Shown in pieces: positions 35,352-43,737 of a stretch of DNA of 64,000 nt; the first letter of the stretch is position 1, and each line of letters starts with the position of its first letter. Below the pieces are notes generated by a model. The model ran no database searches. It was not told the DNA's origin and was given only the letters and a program-made list of their open reading frames with translations. Location of the stretch: NCBI GenBank assembly GCA_023480735.1, contig JAMCXB010000044.1, forward strand, positions 1-64,000. The letters run 5' to 3'. The translations under genes were made by a program, and so were the position numbers. This DNA comes from Bacteroidota bacterium (GTDB taxonomy: Bacteria; Bacteroidota; Ignavibacteria; Kryptoniales; JAKASW01).

Positions 35352-36215
35352 TCAAGTCTCGTCCCGGACTCTTAGCAACATATTGTCTATCAGCCTGGTT
35401 CGGCCGAACCTTACAGCCACCAATGCAAGCACTTCCGTAAGTGAGCCGGTTTCCTCGATTTTTCCAAAGCAAGCCGGGTCAACGAAGCTGATGTAATCCA
35501 TCTTGCCGTCTGATTCGCTTGAGATAAGTTGGATCATACCTGAGCGGACTTTGGAAAGTGCCGTCTCTCCCCCGGCGACCATCGATTCGGCCAGTTTGAG
35601 AGACCGAAACAAGACTGTCGCCTGATTCCTCTCTTCCGGAGAAAGATACACATTCCTCGAACTCAGAGCCAAACCATCCTCTTCCCGGACAATCGGCGCA
35701 ACGACAATCTCGACATCGAAGTTCAAATCTCTCGCCATCTTGCGAATAATAAAAGCCTGCTGTGCGTCCTTCTGACCGAAGACGGCAACGTGGGGTTTCA
35801 CAATATTAAACAGTTTTGCCACGATGGTCGCGACCCCTTTGAAGTGTGTCGGCCTGAATTCCCCTTCCAGGACGTGAGACACATTGTCCAGTTCGACAAA
35901 GGATAAGTGCTCCTCAGGATACATCTCCTTGTCGGTCGGGACAAACAAGTAGTCTACACCCCGTTCCGCCGCTTTCTTTTCGTCCCGTGAAATATCTCTG
36001 GGGTATTTGTCGAGGTCTTCACCTCGTCCGAATTGAGTCGGATTGACATAGACCGACATGATTACGATGTCTGAACGCTTCCTTGCCTCATCGACCAGGC
36101 TGAGGTGCCCTTCATGGAGGTATCCCATCGTCGGGACAAAGCCGATTTTTTTCCCGCGAAGACGCAAGTCATCGGCGGTATCCTGCATTTCTCTGACTGT
36201 TGGAACTATTTTCAT
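35352..36215 (-). CDS. panC: Pantoate--beta-alanine ligase (pantothenate synthetase)
   Basis: Joins pantoate and beta-alanine with ATP to give pantothenate. The 287-residue enzyme shows IGFVPTMGYLHEGHLSLVDE (HIGH-like nucleotide motif, residues 24-43), VYVNPTQFGRGEDLDKYPRD, LEGEFRPTHFKGVATIVAKL, VFGQKDAQQAFIIRKM, IVREEDGLALSSRNVYLSPE (KMSKS-equivalent region with SSRN) and a regular C-terminal dimer domain. Length is normal. It lies 3 bp after the arginase gene on the same strand. panB was not seen in this window. Confidence 0.96.
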   Translation of the reverse strand: MKIVPTVREMQDTADDLRLRGKKIGFVPTMGYLHEGHLSLVDEARKRSDIVIMSVYVNPTQFGRGEDLDKYPRDISRDEKKAAERGVDYLFVPTDKEMYPEEHLSFVELDNVSHVLEGEFRPTHFKGVATIVAKLFNIVKPHVAVFGQKDAQQAFIIRKMARDLNFDVEIVVAPIVREEDGLALSSRNVYLSPEERNQATVLFRSLKLAESMVAGGETALSKVRSGMIQLISSESDGKMDYISFVDPACFGKIEETGSLTEVLALVAVRFGRTRLIDNMLLRVRDET

Positions 36216-36218
36216 CTT

Positions 36219-37124
36219 TCAGATAATTCTCTTCCCAAGGGCGGAAGCTACGACTTCGGCAGCAAACTCCGCGGATTCGTTCTTTATGTCAAAAATTGGA
36301 TTGACCTCGGTCACCTCGAGTGAGCTCATGCATTCGCAGTCCGCAATAGTCTCCATTATCAAATGCGCCTCACGGTAACTCAGTCCACCCGGGGATGGAG
36401 TTCCGACTCCTGCGGCAACGGACGGATCAACCGAATCGATGTCGAAGCTGACGTGAAGCAGATCTACTTTCTCCTTCATCTCCTTCAATAATCTGCCGAT
36501 GATCCGGTGAGCCCCGTATTTGTCGATGTCTGACATCGTATAGTGAGCGATCCCCGTTCTTTTTACAATTTCTTTTTCCGCCTTATCTATATTCCTAACG
36601 CCGATGAGTGCGGCATTCATCGGGTCAACCTTCCTGAAATCTCCGCCTATTGTCGTCAACTCGCGGGCACCCTCTCCCAGGACCGCGGCAAGCGGCATCC
36701 CATGGATGTTTCCCGACGGAGTAGTCTCTTGGGTATTCATGTCTGCATGAGCATCGATCCATATAACGCCCAACCGCAGGTTGTTCTTGCGGGCATAATT
36801 GGATAAACCGGAAATTGTTCCCATAGCAATCGAGTGGTCGCCGCCGAGTACGAGCGGGAACTCCCCGCGATCCATAATCCCCTCGACTTTGTGCGTAAGT
36901 ATGGTGGCGACGCGGACTATCTCCGGAAGATACTTGAGTTTTGGGTTGTCTATCTCCTGGCTCTCGGGGACCTTGACCGGAATATCCCCGTCATCAAAAA
37001 CCGTGTGTCCGATCTCCCTGAGCCGTTCGGCGACCCTGGCAATCCGCAGTGCCGAAGGTCCCATATCTACCCCGCGCCTGCCCGCGCCAAGATCCATCGG
37101 TACCCCGATCATTCTGATTTTCAC
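36219..37124 (-). CDS. rocF: Arginase
   Basis: Hydrolyses arginine to ornithine and urea using a binuclear Mn centre. Over 301 residues the ureohydrolase motifs are clear: GGDHSIAMGTISG (about residues 96-108, metal-binding His), WIDAHADMNTQETTPSGNIH (DAHxD, about 123-142), the arginase-specific GNIHGMPLA, and VSFDIDSVDPSVAAGVGTPS (DxD). The start RMIGVPMDLGAGRRGVDMGP is typical of arginases rather than agmatinases. It overlaps no gene but is only 3 bp from panC. With ornithine carbamoyltransferase and carbamate kinase nearby it could feed or drain the ornithine pool. Confidence 0.93.
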   Translation of the reverse strand: MKIRMIGVPMDLGAGRRGVDMGPSALRIARVAERLREIGHTVFDDGDIPVKVPESQEIDNPKLKYLPEIVRVATILTHKVEGIMDRGEFPLVLGGDHSIAMGTISGLSNYARKNNLRLGVIWIDAHADMNTQETTPSGNIHGMPLAAVLGEGARELTTIGGDFRKVDPMNAALIGVRNIDKAEKEIVKRTGIAHYTMSDIDKYGAHRIIGRLLKEMKEKVDLLHVSFDIDSVDPSVAAGVGTPSPGGLSYREAHLIMETIADCECMSSLEVTEVNPIFDIKNESAEFAAEVVASALGKRII

Positions 37125-37298
37125 TGAAGCCTCAAACTGTTATTAGCCGCTGACTGTTGAGAAAAGGCGATGATTAGGAGACGAACTCCAAAGAGGTCCG
37201 GTTTTCCGATTAAAGCACAGGCACCCGTTTCTTACTCTTTCAGACCTGAAGTTCATTTTTCGGAGCTTAACTTCCGGACTTTGGCATATAAATGTGGT

Positions 37299-38138
37299 TT
37301 AGTTTTCCAGCAGCTCAAGGAGCTGGGTCACTTTCCCTTTCAAATCTTTCCTATGAACGATGAAGTCTACAAACCCCTTGTCAAGCAGGAACTCCGAGCG
37401 CTGAAAACCGTCGGGAAGGTCTTTACCAACAGCCTGCTTTATTACTCGTGGCCCGGCAAAGCCGATCAGTGCGCCCGGCTCTGCCACATTGAAGTCGCCC
37501 AGCATGGCAAAACTTGCAGTCACTCCCCCGGTTGTGGGATCGACGAGAATGGAGATGTAAGGTAATCCTGCTTTGTGAAGCTTCGTTAACCTTGCGCTCG
37601 TCTTTGCAAGCTGCATGAGGGATATGGCAGCCTCCATCATCCTGGCGCCTCCGCTCTGGGACACAATTATGAGGGGTTTTCTGTATCTCACCGCCCTGTC
37701 TATGGAACGGGCGACCTTCTCACCGACAACCGACCCCATACTTCCCCCAATGAACTGAAAATCCATGCAGCCGAACACGACCTTGTGCCCGTTGATTTCG
37801 CCAGTACCGGTTCTGATAGCATCCACGAGTCCCGTCTTCTTCTGCGCCTCCGTGAGCCTGGTCCTGTAGGACTTAGTGTCCACGAAATCCAAAGGGTCAT
37901 TTGACTTCAGGTTCTTATCTGTCTCCTTGAACGTTTTCCTGTCAAGAAGGACCTGGATGTATTCCTTGCTTCCGATTCGAAAATGGAAATTGCACTTATT
38001 GCATGTCCACAGGTTGTCTTCAAGTTGTGATTTGTGGAGTATCTCTCCGCATTTCTCACACTTGACCCACGACCCTTCTGGTAGATCCTTCTTCTCGGCC
38101 GAGATTATGTTTTGTTTGGAACGTTTGAACCAAGACAT
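37299..38138 (-). CDS. accD: Acetyl-CoA carboxylase carboxyltransferase subunit beta
   Basis: Part of the enzyme that makes malonyl-CoA for fatty acid synthesis. The 279-residue chain has the N-terminal zinc ribbon WVKCEKCGEILHKSQ with WTCNKC (two CxxC pairs, about residues 26-51). The crotonase-type carboxyltransferase core follows: VVFGCMDFQFIGGSMGSVVG, IIVSQSGGARMMEAAISLMQ and ILVDPTTGGVTASFAMLGD. The ATG at 38138 shares one base with the tsaB stop (TGATG); the TTG at 38141 is rejected. The partner accA is not in the window. Confidence 0.96.
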   Translation of the reverse strand: MSWFKRSKQNIISAEKKDLPEGSWVKCEKCGEILHKSQLEDNLWTCNKCNFHFRIGSKEYIQVLLDRKTFKETDKNLKSNDPLDFVDTKSYRTRLTEAQKKTGLVDAIRTGTGEINGHKVVFGCMDFQFIGGSMGSVVGEKVARSIDRAVRYRKPLIIVSQSGGARMMEAAISLMQLAKTSARLTKLHKAGLPYISILVDPTTGGVTASFAMLGDFNVAEPGALIGFAGPRVIKQAVGKDLPDGFQRSEFLLDKGFVDFIVHRKDLKGKVTQLLELLEN

Positions 38139-38872
38139 CAAGTTTTCTCCACAAGTTTGTTGAGGGGATTTCCCTTCACAGCAACGAAGTCTTTTATATA
38201 TAATGGGACTGCAGACCTCAGGTCCGCAAAATCGCCTCTTTCATATCTCTCCATCGCCAGGAGCGCAACATGTCTCGCCGACGCCTGTACATTCCCGAAG
38301 GATTTCTCATCGAACTTCTTCCGCACAACTTCATACTTTTCAAACCTGGATACGCCTTCTCCGACAAAGAGTGAGTCGTTGTTGAATTCATCAACGATAT
38401 TTTCCACCCGCGCGGCCCGGCAACGACCTGCCGTATCCAGCCCTGATTCGGACTGTATGAACGAAGCATAATAGAACTCATCGCCTCGCGCGTGGAGAAG
38501 AGGAACGATAACCCTGCCGTGGGCAAAGCCGGCGCCCCCCCGGGCAATCGCGTCAAGTGTCGGGACACCAATGATCTTCTTATTCAACGCAAACGTGATA
38601 CCTTTTGCCACGCTTAGTCCTATCCGCAGGCCCGTAAAGCTTCCCGGTCCCATCGAGACCCCAATTGCATCCAGGTCTGCCTGTTTCAACCGAAGATCGG
38701 AAAGCAGATTGTTTATCATGATGACAAGCCGCTCAACGTGCACCTGTGGAATGAACAGCGAGGTTTCTCCAAGGATCTCGTGCCCTTGCATCAGAGCGAT
38801 CGAACACGACTTAGTGGCAGTCTCAATCGCAAGTAATTTGGTTTCCGAAGGATCCATACGAGACATGCTCAA
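38138..38872 (-). CDS. tsaB: tRNA threonylcarbamoyladenosine biosynthesis protein TsaB
   Basis: Scaffold partner of TsaD in making the t6A37 modification of ANN-decoding tRNAs. The 244-residue ASKHA-fold protein has LLAIETATKSCSIALMQG at the start, HVERLVIMINNLLSD, the conserved AIGVSMGPGSFTGLRIGLSV (about residues 67-86) and AKGITFALNKKIIGVPTLDA. Its ATG overlaps the tsaE stop as ATGA (38869-38872), which supports the chosen start. Its stop overlaps accD. Genes tsaE-tsaB-accD thus form a translationally coupled set. Confidence 0.93.
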   Translation of the reverse strand: MSMSRMDPSETKLLAIETATKSCSIALMQGHEILGETSLFIPQVHVERLVIMINNLLSDLRLKQADLDAIGVSMGPGSFTGLRIGLSVAKGITFALNKKIIGVPTLDAIARGGAGFAHGRVIVPLLHARGDEFYYASFIQSESGLDTAGRCRAARVENIVDEFNNDSLFVGEGVSRFEKYEVVRKKFDEKSFGNVQASARHVALLAMERYERGDFADLRSAVPLYIKDFVAVKGNPLNKLVEKT

Positions 38873-39297
38873 TTCTGACCGTTTATGAAGGCGATGGCAA
38901 TTTCCCGTGTAGAGTCGTCGACGACACTCATCCTTACTTCGTATCGGTTATCAGGGATAATGCCGTCGAGTTTCTCCGCCCATTCCACCAGACATATCCC
39001 ACCCGAATCCATGTATTCATCAAAACCGATCCCGAAAATTTCGTCAATGTCCTTTATCCTGTATAGGTCTATGTGGAAAATCGGGACTGTACCATGATAT
39101 TCGTTCACGATAGTGAATGTCGGGCTGTTAACCGTTTCCTTGACTTCGAAAGTCCGGCAAACGCCTTTGACAAACTGGGTCTTTCCGGCACCGAGGTCCC
39201 CGTAAAGAGCTACAAGACTTCCGGGCTGAAGTTGTTTCGCAAATTCCTTTCCCTTTTCGATCGTCTCTTCTTCACTCTTAGATATGAAGATCTCCAT
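38869..39297 (-). CDS. tsaE: tRNA threonylcarbamoyladenosine biosynthesis ATPase TsaE
   Basis: The 142-residue P-loop ATPase of the t6A complex. Signatures are the Walker A LYGDLGAGKTQFVKGVCR (residues 32-49), SPTFTIVNEYHGTVPIFHID (about 59-78), LYRIKD and ICLVEWAEKLDGIIPDN. Size and order are standard. It overlaps tsaB by 4 bp and lies 13 bp behind porX. The remaining t6A genes tsaC and tsaD were not seen here. Confidence 0.95.
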   Translation of the reverse strand: MEIFISKSEEETIEKGKEFAKQLQPGSLVALYGDLGAGKTQFVKGVCRTFEVKETVNSPTFTIVNEYHGTVPIFHIDLYRIKDIDEIFGIGFDEYMDSGGICLVEWAEKLDGIIPDNRYEVRMSVVDDSTREIAIAFINGQN

Positions 39298-39310
39298 TGG
39301 GCAGCCAGAC

Positions 39311-40882
39311 CTATCTAGGCTCGAGATACACGACGGGCAATATCATTTCTTCGAGCGAAATCCCGCCGTGTTGGAAGCTGTCATGGTATTGCTCCAGGTA
39401 TTTATGATAATCGGTCGGATACACAAAATAGAAATCCTCCTTCGCGATGATGTAATTTATGGTCACGCCCCGTCTCGGCAGCATGAATTCTTCAGGATTC
39501 TTCACAAAGATCGCCTGCCTGTTGTCACATTTCAAGTTTCGGCCGAATTTATAGCGCAGGTTTGTTGAGGCTTCCCTGTCCCCTAGAACCTTTGATCCCC
39601 TGAGACTTCTGACACTCCCGTGGTCAGTCGTTACAATTACGGTCGCATCAGTCTGCGCGAGAGCCGCAAAAAGGTCAAGGAGATACGAATGCTGAAACCA
39701 CGACCTTGTCAGCGAACGATAGGCGCTCTCATCGGGGGCAATTTCCTTGAGAATATCGGAGTCCGAACGAGAATGCGCGAGAATATCTACAAAGTTTACC
39801 ACTATGGCAGTCAGCGGTGAACGGGCAAAGCTCGGGACATTTGATACCACGTTCTTTCCAAAATCAGGATCTATGATCTTAATGTACTTCGGATCGATTC
39901 TCAGCCTCTTCCTCTGCAGCAGGTCGGTTAAGAGTTCTTTCTCGAAACGATTCCTGCTGGAATCGTCGTCCGAATTTCCCTTGTCCCATATTTCTGGAAA
40001 ACGCTTCTCCATCTCCAGCGGCAGCATCCCGCTGAATATCGCATTCCGGGAATATGGGGTTGCGGTAGGAAGTATCGAATAGTAGAAATCCTTGCTGACG
40101 GCATAATAATCCCTCAGGAATTCCTCCATGATGAGCCATTGATCCAGCCTCATACAATCGATGACTATGAGGACCACCGGCTTCTGGGAAGTCATTCTAG
40201 GCATCACGTAAGTCTCGAAGACTTCATGAGATAGTTTCGGACGATCAGTCTTCTTACCCACCCACTCTCTGTATACGCCATCGATGTATTTCCCGAATGC
40301 CGCATTAGCGGCACGTCGTTGGTCTGTCAGAGGTTCCTTCAAGCCCGTCTCGGGATGTTCATCCACCTGCAATTCCCAGTAGGTTAGCTTCTGGTGGATG
40401 TCTATCCAATCGGGGTAATCAAGGTTACTCTCCAGGCGTGAGGAGATTTCGCGAAAATCCGATACGTAATCCTTTGAGACCCGCTCGCCTGCAATTCTGT
40501 GACCGTCCATGATCTTCTTTGCAGTAAGGAGTATCTGACTTGGATTTACGGGTTTAGTCAGGTAATCGCTGATCTTCTGCCCAATGGCTTCCTCCATCAA
40601 CGATTCTGCTTCATTTTTGGTTATCATGACAACCGGTATCTCAGGGGCAATCCCTTTTATCACCTCAAGAGTACTCAGCCCTCCCATCCCGGCCATCATT
40701 TCATCGAGCAATATCAGGTCGTAATTCTCATAGTGAAAGTTCTGTTTGACCAGCTCAATAGCATCCTGGCCGTTTGTCGCTGTATCGACTTGAAACCCTT
40801 TGTCTTCAAGGAAGATAACATGAGGTTTTAGCAGTTCAATTTCGTCATCAACCCATAGTATTTTTCGTTTTTCCCCGTACAT
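39311..40882 (-). CDS. porX: PorX: response regulator with PglZ phosphatase domain (T9SS regulator)
   Basis: A 523-residue two-domain protein. Residues 1-125 are a receiver domain: KILWVDDEIELLKPHVIFLE (acidic pocket), DLILLDEMMAGMGG (phosphoacceptor Asp), VVMITKNEAE and ISDYLTKPVNPSQIL (Lys). The large remaining part is an alkaline-phosphatase-type PglZ domain: VVLIVIDCMRLDQWLIMEEF, ATPYSRNAIFSGMLP (nucleophile Thr region), VVNFVDILAHSRSD and VTTDHGSV. This architecture is the PorX regulator required for T9SS gene expression and secretion in Bacteroidota. An AGGAG box stands 6-7 bp before ATG 40882. The extra 36 codons up to 40990 lack a ribosome-binding site. The partner kinase PorY is not in the window. 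Confidence 0.9.
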   Translation of the reverse strand: MYGEKRKILWVDDEIELLKPHVIFLEDKGFQVDTATNGQDAIELVKQNFHYENYDLILLDEMMAGMGGLSTLEVIKGIAPEIPVVMITKNEAESLMEEAIGQKISDYLTKPVNPSQILLTAKKIMDGHRIAGERVSKDYVSDFREISSRLESNLDYPDWIDIHQKLTYWELQVDEHPETGLKEPLTDQRRAANAAFGKYIDGVYREWVGKKTDRPKLSHEVFETYVMPRMTSQKPVVLIVIDCMRLDQWLIMEEFLRDYYAVSKDFYYSILPTATPYSRNAIFSGMLPLEMEKRFPEIWDKGNSDDDSSRNRFEKELLTDLLQRKRLRIDPKYIKIIDPDFGKNVVSNVPSFARSPLTAIVVNFVDILAHSRSDSDILKEIAPDESAYRSLTRSWFQHSYLLDLFAALAQTDATVIVTTDHGSVRSLRGSKVLGDREASTNLRYKFGRNLKCDNRQAIFVKNPEEFMLPRRGVTINYIIAKEDFYFVYPTDYHKYLEQYHDSFQHGGISLEEMILPVVYLEPR

Positions 40883-41077
40883 ATCATCTCCTGTTCTATT
40901 TGTAGTCCTCAATAAAAAAGTTATCCAAGCATGGGCTAAGAAACAAACCGCCCTTTTTGCCCATCGTGATATTAGACGCAGGGAACCCAAAGCCGGTAAA
41001 AGGCCGACTTCGAACGATTCGCCTCCGCTTCCCGCTTTTATAACTGAAGTTTTACAAAAATATTTCCGATGAAAGTG

Positions 41078-41106
41078 TTGACAAGCTTGTTGTAGTTTCT
41101 TATTAT
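41078..41106 (+). promoter_or_regulatory. Sigma-70-type promoter of the ilv-leu operon
   Basis: TTGACA (41078-41083) and TATTAT (41101-41106) are separated by exactly 17 bp. The start site would fall near 41112-41114, only 7-9 nt before the leader-peptide ATG. This is a near-perfect housekeeping promoter and not the TTTG/TAnnTTTG type used by Bacteroides. Confidence 0.75.
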
Positions 41107-41120
41107 TAACCTAAGAAGAA

Positions 41121-41285
41121 ATGAACGAAACTAGTTCGACATATAGTTCACACACACAAGCGACAAGGGCAATTTCGTTCTCCGAAGTAGTCAGTCCAGA
41201 TCTTCTCGGCCTCGTTTCCCTTATATCCATTCTTATTCTCCTCCTCCTTAGCGAGGGGAATATCCTCCTCGGCATTATTAGCTAA
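41121..41285 (+). CDS. 54-residue Leu/Ile/Val-rich leader peptide (attenuator peptide)
   Basis: A short gene starting ATG-AAC-GAA at 41121 behind an AAGAAGAA stretch and ending at TAA 41283-41285. The first half is Ser/Thr-rich. The second half, from PDLLGLVSLISILILLLLSE through GNILLGIIS, holds 18 branched-chain residues among its last 27 (11 Leu, 6 Ile, 1 Val), including four consecutive Leu codons at 41238-41249. Such peptides sense charged Leu/Ile/Val tRNA by ribosome stalling and control downstream ilv/leu genes. The position right after a consensus promoter and 230 bp before ilvB fits that role exactly. Alternative RNA stems overlap its 3' end. A membrane micropeptide is the less likely alternative. 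Confidence 0.85.
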   Translation: MNETSSTYSSHTQATRAISFSEVVSPDLLGLVSLISILILLLLSEGNILLGIIS

Positions 41286-41386
41286 ATAGCCGAAGGTTAT
41301 TCCCCGAGTCAACGAACCTAACACAAATTCACATCAACTCAGCGGAATAACCCGAAGCGAAAAGCTATAGCCGGGCGGCCCTTTTC
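41255..41386 (+). promoter_or_regulatory. Attenuator: alternative RNA stems after the leader peptide
   Basis: Segment 1 (GGGGAATA, 41255-41262, just after the Leu codon run) pairs with segment 2 (TATTCCCC, 41298-41305), with an inner CCTCGGC/GCCGAAGG stem. Segment 2 (GGTTATTCC, 41295-41303) can instead pair with segment 3 (GGAATAACC, 41344-41352). The two stems exclude each other, and a ribosome stalled at the Leu codons would cover segment 1 and favour 2:3. The best terminator candidate is GAAAAG...CTTTTC (41359-41386) enclosing GCC-GGGC-GGC and containing a T4 run; a classical segment 4 paired to segment 3 was not found. Mechanism is inferred from layout. Confidence 0.65.
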
Positions 41387-41456
41387 AGGGAATGGTCCTG
41401 TCGGGAAATGTCGCACGTAATGTTTGTTCGCAACGATGAGAAGTTCCGTACGATTG

Positions 41457-41475
41457 CAACTCCTTAGAGGAGTTG
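41457..41475 (+). promoter_or_regulatory. Hairpin just upstream of the ilvB ribosome-binding site
   Basis: CAACTCCT-TAG-AGGAGTTG is a perfect 8-bp stem. It contains an AGGAG sequence and ends 25 nt before the GGAG used by ilvB. It could modulate translation or be the last part of the attenuator. No T-run follows. Confidence 0.5.
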
Positions 41476-41512
41476 TCGGATTCAAAAATAAAAAGAAATG
41501 GAGACTCGCATA

Positions 41513-43246
41513 ATGAGTACCAACGAAATGACAGGCGCGGAAATTTTCGTAAAATGCCTGATGGAAGAGAACGTGGAGTACATTTTCGGTTATCCTGGAG
41601 GCGCAGTAATCGGAGTGTATGACGCCATGCACGACATGTCTGACATAAAGCACATCTTGACACGGCATGAGCAGGGTGCCGTTCACGCTGCGGAGGGATA
41701 TGCAAAGGCTACGGGAAAAGTGGGGGTCGTTATAGTCACCTCGGGACCCGGTGCAACCAACACAGTCACCGGCATCGCCGATGCTCATATGGATTCCGTT
41801 CCGCTCGTTGTGTTCACAGGACAAGTTGCGACTAACCTCATCGGCAACGATGCCTTTCAGGAAGCTGATATCATTGGCATAACCCGTTCTATTACGAAGC
41901 ACAACTTCCTGGTGAAGGATGTACGCGATCTCGCCTGGACGATAAAGGCCGCCTTCTACATCGCGTCGACCGGTCGTCCCGGCCCGGTGGTTGTCGACAT
42001 GCCTAAAGACGTTATGGCTTCGGCCACTTCGTTTTCCTATCCTAAAGAGATAAAACTGCGTGGTTACCGTCCTTTCTACTTCGGGCACATGGGTCAAATA
42101 AACAAGGCCGTCGAAATCATAAATTCTTCGAAGAAACCCGTATTGTATGTCGGCGGCGGCGTAATCAACTCCAATGCCTCAAAAGAGGTTTATAATCTGG
42201 CGAAGAAACTGAACGCTCCCGTTGCCATGACGCTAATGGGTTTGGGTTCAATGCCTGGAGACGACAGACTCTCGCTCGGCATGCTGGGCATGCACGGAAC
42301 TTGGTATTCAAATACGGCAGTCGATCAGTGTGACTGCCTTATCGCAATCGGGGCGCGATTCGACGACCGTGTGACCGGTAACCCTCAGACGTTTTCGCCT
42401 AACTCAAGGAAAGTACATATCGACATTGATCCTTCTCAAATAAGCAAGAACGTGAAGGTGGATGTTCCGATAGTGGGGGACGTACGACATGTGCTGGAGA
42501 GATTAACTCCTCTGGTACACTCTCTCGAGACGACAGACTGGCTCGAGCAGATCGACCGATGGAAGAATGAACATCCGCTTCGATATGAAAGCGGGCCCGA
42601 AATTCGTGCACAATACATCATCGAGAAGATCTATGAGCTCACCGATGGAGAGGCGGTTGTGACTGCGGATGTCGGCCAGAATCAGATGTGGGCAGCGCAG
42701 TTCTACAAATTCAAGAATCCGAGATCGTTTCTCACATCCGGCGGACTGGGGACGATGGGATTCTCCTTCCCCGCTTCGATAGGTGCTGCGTTCGGTGTGA
42801 CTGACCGGCCCGTGTTCAGTATAAACGGAGACGGCGGGATTCAAATGAACATTCAAGAACTTACTACGGCAGTCGGAAACAAATTGCCGATAAAAATCAT
42901 AGTGCTGGACAACGGTTACCTCGGAATGGTGCGGCAGTGGCAGGATCTTTTCTACAAGAAGCGTTACAGCCATGTATCGCTTGGAAGCAATCCAGACTTT
43001 GCCAAAATCGCCGAGGCATTCGGCGCAAAAGGATTCGTTGCCGATAAGACAGAAGAAGTCGTCCCCATCCTCAAGGAAGCATTGAAGATAAACGACCGAC
43101 CCGTCATGATAGATTTCAAGACTACAAACGAAGACAACGTTTTCCCGATGATTCCCAGCGGCCGGGCTGTCGCACAAATGATAGACTACCCAAAATCAGT
43201 TGAGGAGCTAAAAATGTCCAATTCCCGTGTGGAGGCCGCCAAGTGA
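41513..43246 (+). CDS. ilvB: Acetolactate synthase large (catalytic) subunit
   Basis: ThDP/FAD enzyme that condenses pyruvate (or pyruvate with 2-oxobutyrate) in valine, leucine and isoleucine synthesis. It has the N-terminal ThDP domain (VEYIFGYPGGAVIGVYDAM with the activating Glu in RHEQGAVHAAEGYA), the central FAD-binding domain (ARFDDRVTG) and the C-terminal ThDP domain (GDGGIQMNIQELTTA followed by DNGYLGMVRQWQ). The ATG at 41513 has GGAG 9 bp upstream; the alternative ATG at 41498 has none, so it is rejected. The stop overlaps ilvN. First enzyme gene of the operon, directly downstream of the attenuator. Confidence 0.96.
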   Translation: MSTNEMTGAEIFVKCLMEENVEYIFGYPGGAVIGVYDAMHDMSDIKHILTRHEQGAVHAAEGYAKATGKVGVVIVTSGPGATNTVTGIADAHMDSVPLVVFTGQVATNLIGNDAFQEADIIGITRSITKHNFLVKDVRDLAWTIKAAFYIASTGRPGPVVVDMPKDVMASATSFSYPKEIKLRGYRPFYFGHMGQINKAVEIINSSKKPVLYVGGGVINSNASKEVYNLAKKLNAPVAMTLMGLGSMPGDDRLSLGMLGMHGTWYSNTAVDQCDCLIAIGARFDDRVTGNPQTFSPNSRKVHIDIDPSQISKNVKVDVPIVGDVRHVLERLTPLVHSLETTDWLEQIDRWKNEHPLRYESGPEIRAQYIIEKIYELTDGEAVVTADVGQNQMWAAQFYKFKNPRSFLTSGGLGTMGFSFPASIGAAFGVTDRPVFSINGDGGIQMNIQELTTAVGNKLPIKIIVLDNGYLGMVRQWQDLFYKKRYSHVSLGSNPDFAKIAEAFGAKGFVADKTEEVVPILKEALKINDRPVMIDFKTTNEDNVFPMIPSGRAVAQMIDYPKSVEELKMSNSRVEAAK

Positions 43247-43734
43247 AGAAGCACACCATCTCTATACTTGTTGAAAACAAATTCGGTGCTTTAAACAGAA
43301 TCGTAGGGCTTTTCAGCGCCCGTGGTTACAACATCGACAGTATTTCGGTCGGGACAAGCGAGGATGATTCCGTTGCCCGTGTCACTATCGTCTCTAAAGG
43401 AGATGACGATATCATCGAACAAATCATCAAGCAGTTGAATAAGCTTGTTGATGTAACCAAAGTAGTCGACCTGACCTATGACAGTTTCGTCGAGAGAGAG
43501 CTGGTCCTCGTAAAAGTATCGGCGAATAGAAATACCAGACCCGAGTTAATGCAAATTTCTGAGATCTTCCGGTCGAAAATTATCGACATAAGCCAGCGAT
43601 CCATTACTATCGAAGCCACGGGAAGCGAGCAAAAAGTAGATGCTATGATAAAGATGCTAGCGCCTTTCGGCATCAAGGAGATTGCACGTACCGGACGTGT
43701 CGCCCTGAAACGCGAATTCGAAGGAGCGGTCTAG
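43243..43734 (+). CDS. ilvN: Acetolactate synthase small (regulatory) subunit
   Basis: A 163-residue ACT-domain protein that activates IlvB and gives valine feedback inhibition. It shows HTISILVENKFGALNRIVGL, FSARGYNIDSISVGTSED (the ligand-binding ACT loop), VEREL at the domain border and the C-terminal EATGSEQKVDAMIKMLAPFG. The GTG start at 43243 overlaps the ilvB stop (GTGA), so the two chains are translationally coupled. Length equals the usual IlvH/IlvN size. Confidence 0.95.
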   Translation: MKKHTISILVENKFGALNRIVGLFSARGYNIDSISVGTSEDDSVARVTIVSKGDDDIIEQIIKQLNKLVDVTKVVDLTYDSFVERELVLVKVSANRNTRPELMQISEIFRSKIIDISQRSITIEATGSEQKVDAMIKMLAPFGIKEIARTGRVALKREFEGAV

Positions 43735-43737
43735 ATA

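Noticed and set aside
40883-40990. N-terminal extension of PorX by 36 codons
   Set aside because: Receiver domain begins at the ATG at 40882, which has AGGAG upstream; the extension is basic, non-conserved in character and lacks a ribosome-binding site.
41457-41475. AGGAGTTG hairpin considered as the attenuator's terminator
   Set aside because: The stem is perfect but is followed by TCGGATTC, not a T-run; kept only as a possible translational element.
41339-42097. 252-residue minus-strand frame opposite ilvB
   Set aside because: A mirror of the strongly conserved ilvB codons; rich in His/Arg with no ribosome-binding site or motif.
42503-43177. 224-residue minus-strand frame opposite ilvB
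   Set aside because: Antisense shadow of the acetolactate synthase C-terminal domain.
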